From NCBI GenBank assembly GCA_964371945.1, contig CAYJPA010000099.1, positions 1 through 19,164 of the forward strand: 19,164 nucleotides of DNA, written 5' to 3'. The notes under the pieces are model-generated. The model saw only the letters and a program-made list of their open reading frames with translations, was not told where the DNA came from and ran no database searches. The stretch is from CAYJPA01 sp964371945 (GTDB lineage Bacteria; Chloroflexota; Chloroflexia; Thermomicrobiales; UBA6265). The position numbers and the translations under genes were made by a program. Positions 1-5,729 of this stretch are shown here, piece by piece (position 1 is the first letter of the stretch; every line of letters starts with the position of its first letter).

Positions 1-1
1 G

Positions 2-430
2 TTGCCGAGACCATTCGATGGCTTCTACAACACCTCGAACTACGTGATGTTCACCAAAGCCGGTGAGGGTCTCCATCCTGTGCGCGAGATGCCAGTTAAG
101 TCGCTGATCGCATCTCCAGTCGATGGAGCCGTGCTGGCGGCGGGACCGCAGCGGCTTCACGGTTTTGCGTGGTCGGGATATGGCGGGATCACCAGGGTCG
201 AAATCAGCGTCAATGGCGGAGAGTCGTGGGACGACGCGGAACTAACGAAAAGCGCGGGCCGCCTTGCCTGGACGCGATTCGAGTTCCAGTGGAACGCAAC
301 TCCAGGCACCACCAGGATTCTCTCGCGCGCCAGCGACGAGAGAACACTCAAACAACCTGTGAAGCCGCTCTGGAACCTCAAGGGCTACCAGATGAATGGC
401 GTCCAGGGCGCGTCAGTGACGATCACGTAA
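2..430 (+). CDS. Sulfite oxidase-type molybdopterin oxidoreductase, C-terminal part (5' cut by window)
   Basis: The reading frame is open to the window edge, so this is the last ~142 residues of a longer protein. The visible part fits the end of the molybdenum-cofactor domain followed by the Ig-like Mo-co oxidoreductase dimerisation domain of sulfite oxidase and related sulfite dehydrogenases. Typical features are the 'MPVKSLI..P.DG' entry into the dimerisation domain (about residues 30-42), 'GITRVEISVNGGESW' (about 62-76) and the 'W.F.W' strand followed by the closing 'WNLKGYQMNG' segment. Family members oxidise sulfite or reduce and repair sulfoxides. The catalytic cysteine and substrate residues lie upstream of the window, so the exact reaction cannot be judged. 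The next 478 bp hold no recognised gene and the downstream genes are unrelated, so this is probably the end of a separate transcription unit. Confidence 0.8.
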   Translation: MPRPFDGFYNTSNYVMFTKAGEGLHPVREMPVKSLIASPVDGAVLAAGPQRLHGFAWSGYGGITRVEISVNGGESWDDAELTKSAGRLAWTRFEFQWNATPGTTRILSRASDERTLKQPVKPLWNLKGYQMNGVQGASVTIT

Positions 431-908
431 TGGGCAGTATCTACGTTCTACCGGACGACCGCATCTCCGATTCTGTCATTTTCACATTTCGATGATCCTC
501 TCCTTCACATTTCTTGGCGAGGCATCCTTTCCAATCGTAAGTTCAGGAGCCAGCCGTATGATCCGACCTTGACTGATTATTCTTTTCCCAAGGCGTGTTA
601 TAATCTCTATACTTATTCTCCGCTGCCTTGAACATTTGCGTGGATGCGGTCTTGACAATAGGTTTTGCAACTGCGATCATCGCTGTACAAATAGAATCCA
701 AGAACGTGACTGAAATCATTGCTCTCGGCCAAGTGCGGGAACGACTGGGTTCATTGCCCAGGGTGAGCAGATGCCATACTTTCGGGCGACGGGAGCAAGA
801 ATTTCGCGCCGTCGGCTCGTTCAAAATAGGGCCTTGGACCGAGTGCGCGAGGAACAATGTGCTGCCAAAATGTTTCCGTTGCATTTACGTCAGCATTGAC
901 CCGTTGGT
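431..908. other. 478-bp low-GC spacer, no recognised gene
   Basis: This stretch separates the molybdenum enzyme from the RelA/SpoT-domain gene. It contains a good extended -10 element near 596-604 and one unconvincing small reading frame (628-912). I see no intrinsic terminator after the upstream gene, no tRNA-like fold and no recognisable transposase remnant in either strand. Base composition is more AT-rich than in the rest of the window, like the two genes that follow. Confidence 0.5.
596..604 (+). promoter_or_regulatory. Extended -10 promoter element (TGT-TATAAT)
   Basis: TATAAT at 599-604 is preceded by TG at 596-597, one base away, which is the extended -10 arrangement that can work without a good -35 box. 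A TTGACT at 569-574 is too far away (24-nt spacer) to be its -35. Transcription would start near 611 and read towards the RelA/SpoT-domain gene with a leader of about 300 nt, or towards the small frame at 628. Confidence 0.5.
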
Positions 909-912
909 ATGA
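628..912 (+). CDS. Possible small protein, 94 aa, unrecognised
   Basis: A TTG-started frame of 94 codons begins just after the predicted promoter at 596-604, and its TGA overlaps the ATG of the next gene in an ATGA junction. The N-terminus has a hydrophobic run (about residues 8-22) that could be a short membrane segment. The rest is basic and cysteine-containing, with no motif I recognise. There is no convincing ribosome binding site. The junction and the promoter position argue for a gene; the rare start codon, lack of homology and average-looking codon use argue against. It may simply be leader sequence. Confidence 0.2.
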   Translation: MNICVDAVLTIGFATAIIAVQIESKNVTEIIALGQVRERLGSLPRVSRCHTFGRREQEFRAVGSFKIGPWTECARNNVLPKCFRCIYVSIDPLV

Positions 913-1649
913 CTACCCGACTAAATCTAGGCGACTTTTCGTCCTTTCGGGCCCATCCTTGGCTTTTACCGATTAGTCTGCGTTATGCTCATGACTCCGT
1001 GATTGCCACTGCTGCCTCTTTGATCATCCAGCGTGACCTGCAGGCGATCAACGATTCGTTTATCAGCAACAATCAAAGATCTGCGATGACCACAGTCGAC
1101 GTTCGAGTAAAGGAAGAGGATAGCCTTCTAAAGAATCTTTTCAGTGCTGCCCAGCGAATCGCGAAGACCACCGCGATAACCCACGAAGGTATTATCGAAG
1201 CCTATGAACAGATTCACGACATTTGCGGCGCGCGCTTTTCTTGTCCATACTTTGACGAAATAATCCCCACAATTAATGATGTCGTTCGGCCAGGCCTGTT
1301 GGAGCGAGGATACGGAGTCAGGCCAAACGGCGACGGACTTGCTGACAAGAATTTTTTGGATAACGCGAATGAGTATGGATATCGCTCTTACCATTTCTTC
1401 GTCGAAGTACCAACAGTGACTAATATATTCGGAGAAGCCACGCCATTTATCTGCGAAATTCAAGCACGGAGCGAATTACAACACATATGGGCAGTGAAAT
1501 CACATGATCTCATTTATAAAGCCGGAGATGGCTGGGACCCAAGTGATCAGCATGTGATCAACGACATGCGGATGCTCAGTGAAAGTCTCAGGGCGGCAGA
1601 TCAGAGTCTCGTCAGTATCCGCGATCGAATAAGGAGGCAGAATCGATGA
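909..1649 (+). CDS. RelA/SpoT-domain protein (small alarmone synthetase-like), 246 aa
   Basis: The protein resembles the (p)ppGpp synthetase domain of RelA/SpoT homologues without the HD hydrolase or regulatory domains, so it is of the single-domain type. Visible family signatures are 'RVKEEDSLLKNL' (about 66-77, the R.K...S...KL motif), 'DICGAR' with Asp104, 'GYRSYH' (157-162), and 'CEIQAR' with Glu183 followed by Trp194, His199 and 'YK' (203-204). Asp104 and Glu183 fit the metal-binding and catalytic acids of the family, so activity is plausible. If active, it would transfer pyrophosphate from ATP to GTP or GDP. The usual 'EIQIRT' reads 'EIQARS', and the 65-residue N-terminus is unusual. 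There is no clear Shine-Dalgarno at the ATG. The stop overlaps the next gene by ATGA, implying translational coupling to a sugar transferase, an odd partner. GC is low (my count: 25 of 60 bases in 1381-1440). Confidence 0.75.
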   Translation: MTTRLNLGDFSSFRAHPWLLPISLRYAHDSVIATAASLIIQRDLQAINDSFISNNQRSAMTTVDVRVKEEDSLLKNLFSAAQRIAKTTAITHEGIIEAYEQIHDICGARFSCPYFDEIIPTINDVVRPGLLERGYGVRPNGDGLADKNFLDNANEYGYRSYHFFVEVPTVTNIFGEATPFICEIQARSELQHIWAVKSHDLIYKAGDGWDPSDQHVINDMRMLSESLRAADQSLVSIRDRIRRQNR

Positions 1650-2494
1650 GCGCAAATCGACTGGAATCGGCCGTCGTTGAGGCCCCCATTTCCCACGATC
1701 CAGTTGCATTCATCGACTTTTTCAACACGAGAGCCACCTCACGAGACTTTCGTTTCGGTGAATCGTCCTTCAATGGAAGTTCGATTTTCGATGAATCAGC
1801 CCAGGCAGCGTGGGTGAGCCAAATGCTGCAGCGAGTAGAACGCAAGTCTCGTGATAGCCTTTATCGCTTCGCTGGAAAGCGTCTTGCAGACGTAGTTATT
1901 TCATTCATCTGGATGTCCCTAATGATTCCCATATTTGTACTGATCGCGACTGCGATCAAGCTAGATTCACCGGGACCTGTGTTCGTTCGACAAAGGCGTT
2001 TGGGCAGGTTTGGAAAAGTAATCACGGTTTTTCAGTTCCGAACAATGCACGCTTCCGATATTAAACTCGCTATGTTCGGAAGTATAGGCACCGGCAAAAG
2101 GGTTCCTCCAGGCCCTCCTCCTGACAACTACGCTGCGTATCTACGTCGATTTGACTCCGATCCGCGAATCTCAAGAGTTGGCAAGTTCATTCGTAGGTTC
2201 AGTTTGGACACTTTGCCAATGATGTTCAATGTGTTCAGAGGGGACCTAAGTTTGGTTGGGCCCATCGCCCAACCGTACATTGCCACACATTCGTCGGCGC
2301 CACTCCGAGGGGTGATTCTCCAGGCTCGCCCTGGTTTGACTGGTCCAGCGCATTTGAAGAGAATCAATGGTGCCCAGGCTTCCACACTTCAGCGCATTGA
2401 AGTTGATTACGTGCTCAATGTTTCGCTGTGGCGAGATCTAAAGATTTTCGCCAGGACGTGTGTTGCTGTTTTCGTGAGTTACAACGCTATCTAG
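1646..2494 (+). CDS. Bacterial sugar transferase family protein (WcaJ/PglC-like), catalytic Glu apparently missing
   Basis: This matches the polyprenyl-phosphate sugar-1-phosphate transferases that load the first sugar of exopolysaccharide or glycan onto undecaprenyl phosphate at the inner membrane. A ~75-residue soluble N-terminus precedes 'KRLADVVIS' and one membrane or re-entrant segment (about 83-103). Then follow 'IKLDSPGPVFVRQRRLG' (104-120), 'FRTM' (131-134), 'DPRISRVGKFIRR' (172-184), 'FSLDTLPMMFNV' (185-196), 'GDLSLVGP' (199-206) and 'RPGLTGPAH' (228-236). The family motif is normally LDELPQ with an Asp-Glu catalytic dyad. Here it reads LDTLPM, so Asp188 remains but the Glu position is Thr189, and the GPRP motif is GPIA. 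It may be inactive, divergent, or work with a different acid. The start overlaps the RelA/SpoT gene by ATGA. GC is low (27 of 60 bases in 2041-2100). Confidence 0.8.
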   Translation: MSANRLESAVVEAPISHDPVAFIDFFNTRATSRDFRFGESSFNGSSIFDESAQAAWVSQMLQRVERKSRDSLYRFAGKRLADVVISFIWMSLMIPIFVLIATAIKLDSPGPVFVRQRRLGRFGKVITVFQFRTMHASDIKLAMFGSIGTGKRVPPGPPPDNYAAYLRRFDSDPRISRVGKFIRRFSLDTLPMMFNVFRGDLSLVGPIAQPYIATHSSAPLRGVILQARPGLTGPAHLKRINGAQASTLQRIEVDYVLNVSLWRDLKIFARTCVAVFVSYNAI

Positions 2495-2559
2495 AGGCGC
2501 AAGCAGTTGTTTCCGCTGTCAGCGACTGGCAGGCTATTGGCTCAACCGATACGGACAAT

Positions 2560-2979
2560 ATGATTTACCCACTCCCCGTCGACCGTATTGAGGCGCTCCT
2601 GCATGATTCGATCGTTGGCCGGATTGCCTGTTGCGATCACGGCGCCGGCGGCATGATCGCGCGTCCGTATCTCGTTCCACTCGCATTTGGGTACGACGGT
2701 GATGCTTTGTATGCACACAGCGGACCCGGCCGTAAAATCTTGATCATGCGCGAGAATCCGTTCGTGACGATCGAGGTCGACGAGGCCGCCGCTTCGGATC
2801 GCTGGAGCTCCGTGGTCGCTGAGGGCGAGTATCAGGAGATCGACGATCCAATCGAACGAGAACGAGCACTGAGAATCGTCTATCCTGAGCCCCGAGCAAT
2901 TCCCGATCTGCCGGGCGACACGATCGTTTTTCGGATCAACCTGACTGCCAAGAGCGGACGCTACGAATTGCCCGGCTAA
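2560..2979 (+). CDS. PPOX-fold FMN-binding protein (Nim/pyridoxamine phosphate oxidase-related), 139 aa
   Basis: This small split-barrel flavoprotein resembles the NimA-type and PNPOx-related family. Family features are a helical N-terminus ('DRIEALLHDSIVGRIAC'), 'RPYLVPLAFGYDGDALYAHS' followed by 'GRKI' (the FMN phosphate and isoalloxazine contact region), the strand 'NPFVTIEVDE', and 'WSSVVAEGEYQEI' near the middle. The frame is open back to 2428, but that part overlaps the end of the sugar transferase and has no homology. I therefore choose the ATG at 2560, which gives the usual length. No strong ribosome binding site is visible there. The gene ends 25 bp before the dehydratase gene and shares its GC level, so it probably belongs to that operon. 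Its substrate is unknown; a redox role serving the cobalamin enzyme is only a guess. Confidence 0.75.
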   Translation: MIYPLPVDRIEALLHDSIVGRIACCDHGAGGMIARPYLVPLAFGYDGDALYAHSGPGRKILIMRENPFVTIEVDEAAASDRWSSVVAEGEYQEIDDPIERERALRIVYPEPRAIPDLPGDTIVFRINLTAKSGRYELPG

Positions 2980-3004
2980 CTCGCTTTAAGGGTGGATCGC
3001 GGAG

Positions 3005-5308
3005 ATGGACGCTTCCAGTCAATCGACGTCCAACATCCCTTACTCCGGACGGTTCCGCGCGCTCGATGAACGTCCGGTCAATCTCGACGGATTCGTTCAC
3101 GAAGCGCCCGATCTTGGTTTCGTGGCGATGGATTCGCCGTACGATCCCGTCGCATCCGTTGGGATCGAGCACGGTATCGTGGTCGTACTCGACGGCAAGT
3201 CCCGCGACGCTTTCGATCTGATCGATCGCTTCATCGCCGATCATTCGATTGACGTGTCGGTTGCAAACGAAGCGATGGCGATTTCCTCGCTCGAATTCGC
3301 TCGCCGGATGGTCGATCCCGGGGTGCCGGCAGACGAGCTGCGGCGGCTCGCGGCCGGAATCACTCCAGCTCGCGCTTCCGAAATCCTGAACCACCTGAAT
3401 ACCGTCGAATTGATGATGGCCGCCCAAAAGTTGCGAGCGCGGCGCACCCCCGCGAACCAGGCGCACGTCACCAACGCCAAGGATGAACCGGCTTTAATCG
3501 GGGCCGATGCCGCCGCCGCAACGCTTGCCGGTTTCCGCGAAGTGGAAACGACGGTCGCGGTCTCGCGCGACGCTGCATCGAATGCGCTGGCGCTTCTGAT
3601 CGGCTCTCAGGCGGTGGTCGGCGGAGCGCTGGCGCAATGCTCGGTCGAAGAAGCCGTCGAATTGCAGCTCGGTATGCGCGGCTTAACGACCTACGCCGAA
3701 ACCGTGTCGAATTACGGCACCGAGGCGGTTTTTCTCGACGGCGACGACACGCCATGGTCGAAGGCCTTCCTGGCCGCCGCTTATACCTCGCGGGGATTGA
3801 AACTGCGATTCACCTCGGGTTCCGGCGTTGAGGTGCTGATGGCCGGCGCCGAGCGCTGCTCGATGCTCTACCTGGAAGCGCGATGCCTGGCGATGACCCG
3901 CGGGACCGGCGTTCAGGGCGTGCAGAACGGTGGGATCGACGGCGTGGCGATCACCGGCTCGGTTCCTGGCGGCGTGCGTGAGCTGATCGCAGAGAATGTG
4001 CTGGCAATGCTCTGGGGGTTGGAGGTCGCGAGCGGCAACGACACGATGATCTCGGAATCGGAGATCCGGCGGACATCGCGCACGATGCCCCAGTTCCTGG
4101 CCGGCACGGACTTTGTTGTTTCCGGGTTCGGTTCGATTTCACGTTATGACAATATGTTTGGACCCTCGAACTGGAACGCCGATGATCTCGATGACTGGTT
4201 GATCATGCAGCGCGATCATCTGGTAGATGGCGGAGTCACGCCCTATACCCACGACGCCCTCATCGCCGCGCGCCATCGGGGCGCCAAGGCAGTGCAGGAT
4301 GTGTTCGACGAGCTCGGTCTACCTCCGATTTCCGATGAAACGGTCGAAGCTGCGACGCTTGCACATGGCAGCTACGACACACCGCCACACGACGGTGCTG
4401 AGATCGTCCGCACATCCCACGTGATTCTCGATCGAGGCATTTCCGGTGTCGATGTCGTCCGTGCGCTTGCGAATCGCGGCTATTCCGATATCGCGGAGCG
4501 CGTGCTCAAGATGCTCTGCCAGCGATTGAGCGGCGATTACCTGCAGACGTCGGCAATCCTCGACCAGGAGTTCCACATCCTCAGTGCGGTCAACGATCGC
4601 AACGACTACGCCGGACCAGGAACCGGCTACCGGGTCGAGGGAAAGCGTCGTGAAGAGATCTCCGCTATTCGCCAGGCGGTCGATCCACACAAGGCGCCAC
4701 TGATTCCACTCCGTTGGCCGGTTGTGCCGGTCACACTGCTCAACCGCGCGTCCGCTCAGTCTGGAACCGAGCCGGGGGAGGTCGTGCTCGCGCTCGGCGC
4801 CGCGTTCGGGTTGGCGCTCGACCGTACGCTGGCCGGAATTGATCACGGGCTCGTCGTCAGAGAGGTACTGGCCGGGATCGAAGAGGAAGGAGCGCCCGTT
4901 CGCGTCGTGCGGGTCAGACATACGTCCGATGTGGCATTCATCGCCCTAGCCGCGGCCAAACTAAGCGGTTCGGGGATCGGGATTGGTATCCAATCCAAGG
5001 GCACCACGGTCATTCACCAGCGCTCGCTCGCGCCATTGAATAATCTCGAGCTCTTTTCGGTCGCGCCGTTGATGACTCCTGAGCACTACCGGCTGATTGG
5101 CAAGAACGCAGCCCGATACGCGCGCGGAGATCATCCGGCGCCGATTTTGGTCGATCATTTCGGACAGGGTATTGAATCGCGTTACCACACCAAAGCGGCC
5201 GCGCTGCATCACGTCGAAACGCGTGCACTTGTCCCGGGCGCGCCGCCAATCGAAATCGAGGTGCGCTTCCTGGCCGCTTCGAGCGAGGGTCGCCATGCCG
5301 CCCGCTGA
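3005..5308 (+). CDS. pduCD: Adenosylcobalamin-dependent diol/glycerol dehydratase, fused large + medium subunits (767 aa)
   Basis: Residues ~1-558 align with the PduC/DhaB large subunit (about 555 aa) and ~561-767 with the PduD/DhaC medium subunit. The enzyme uses the adenosyl radical to convert vicinal diols to aldehydes plus water. Residues recalled as catalytic or K+/Ca2+/substrate ligands in Klebsiella oxytoca diol dehydratase (His143, Glu170, Glu221, Gln296, Asp335, Ser362) all occur here at +11: His154, Glu181, Glu232, Gln307, Asp346, Ser373. Other matches are 'QAHVTN', 'YAETVSNYGTE', 'GTDFVVSGF', 'YDNMF', 'SAVNDRNDYAGPGTGYR' and, in the medium part, 'LSGSGIGIGIQSKGTTVIHQR' (653-673) and 'IGKNAARYA'. 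Two pocket positions differ (S301 to Asp312, Q336 to Thr347). The fusion removes the free N-terminus of the medium subunit, where PduD carries its shell-targeting peptide. The stop overlaps the small-subunit start by 14 bp. Confidence 0.93.
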   Translation: MDASSQSTSNIPYSGRFRALDERPVNLDGFVHEAPDLGFVAMDSPYDPVASVGIEHGIVVVLDGKSRDAFDLIDRFIADHSIDVSVANEAMAISSLEFARRMVDPGVPADELRRLAAGITPARASEILNHLNTVELMMAAQKLRARRTPANQAHVTNAKDEPALIGADAAAATLAGFREVETTVAVSRDAASNALALLIGSQAVVGGALAQCSVEEAVELQLGMRGLTTYAETVSNYGTEAVFLDGDDTPWSKAFLAAAYTSRGLKLRFTSGSGVEVLMAGAERCSMLYLEARCLAMTRGTGVQGVQNGGIDGVAITGSVPGGVRELIAENVLAMLWGLEVASGNDTMISESEIRRTSRTMPQFLAGTDFVVSGFGSISRYDNMFGPSNWNADDLDDWLIMQRDHLVDGGVTPYTHDALIAARHRGAKAVQDVFDELGLPPISDETVEAATLAHGSYDTPPHDGAEIVRTSHVILDRGISGVDVVRALANRGYSDIAERVLKMLCQRLSGDYLQTSAILDQEFHILSAVNDRNDYAGPGTGYRVEGKRREEISAIRQAVDPHKAPLIPLRWPVVPVTLLNRASAQSGTEPGEVVLALGAAFGLALDRTLAGIDHGLVVREVLAGIEEEGAPVRVVRVRHTSDVAFIALAAAKLSGSGIGIGIQSKGTTVIHQRSLAPLNNLELFSVAPLMTPEHYRLIGKNAARYARGDHPAPILVDHFGQGIESRYHTKAAALHHVETRALVPGAPPIEIEVRFLAASSEGRHAAR

Positions 5309-5729
5309 TGGGTTCGATCCCAGGCGTGATTATCCGATTGCAGAACGTCGCCCCGACCTCGTGCGCACCACGACCGGTCGCCCGCACAACGACATCACCG
5401 TCGAGGCAGTTGTCGCCGGTGAAATCACGGCGGAGGAGCTACGGATTTCGCCGGAGGCTCTCCACCGCCAGGCTGAAGTCGCGGCCGCTTCTGGGCGACC
5501 GGCGCTTGTCGCCAACTTCAATCGCGCGGCCGAATTGACCAGGCTCCCGGACAAACGCTTGCTCGAGATCTACGAGGCACTACGCCCCCGCCGTTCGACC
5601 CGGCAGCAGCTCGAAGCAATTGCGGATGAGCTGGAGATTCAGCACCATGCGCCGTTGAATTCCGCACTGGTGCGCGAGGCGATTGACGCTTATGAGCGGC
5701 GCGGTTTGCTTCCCGGTGGGCCTGGATGA
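5295..5729 (+). CDS. pduE: Diol/glycerol dehydratase small subunit, 144 aa
   Basis: This is the gamma subunit of the B12-dependent dehydratase, which packs against the large subunit in the (alpha-beta-gamma)2 complex. Conserved runs include 'DYPIAERRPDLVRTTTGRPHNDIT' in outline (about 11-34), 'ELRISPEALHRQAEVA' (about 47-62), 'ANFNRAAELTRLPD' and 'LEIYEALRPRRST' (about 89-101), ending with the helical 'VREAIDAYERRG'. The frame is open upstream to 5097, but that part overlaps the fused subunit gene. The ATG at 5295, just inside the upstream stop with GCGAGGG ahead of it, gives the family N-terminus. Its length is close to the compact DhaE type (about 141 aa) rather than PduE of microcompartments (about 173 aa), so no encapsulation extension is present. 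It ends in an ATGA overlap with the reactivase gene. Confidence 0.92.
   Translation: MPPADGFDPRRDYPIAERRPDLVRTTTGRPHNDITVEAVVAGEITAEELRISPEALHRQAEVAAASGRPALVANFNRAAELTRLPDKRLLEIYEALRPRRSTRQQLEAIADELEIQHHAPLNSALVREAIDAYERRGLLPGGPG

Noticed and set aside
994..1003. GCCACTG, resembling a B12-box fragment of a cobalamin riboswitch
   Set aside because: It lies inside the RelA/SpoT-domain coding region, far from the B12-dependent operon, with no surrounding riboswitch architecture. I see no room for a cobalamin riboswitch in the short gap before 3005.
2428..2559. N-terminal extension of the PPOX frame
   Set aside because: It overlaps the sugar transferase end, is cysteine-rich without homology, and would exceed the family length.
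2538..2564. TTGGCT - 16 nt - TATGAT promoter-like pair
   Set aside because: The -10 would overlap the chosen start codon of the PPOX gene, so transcripts would begin inside that gene. The match is too weak to call.
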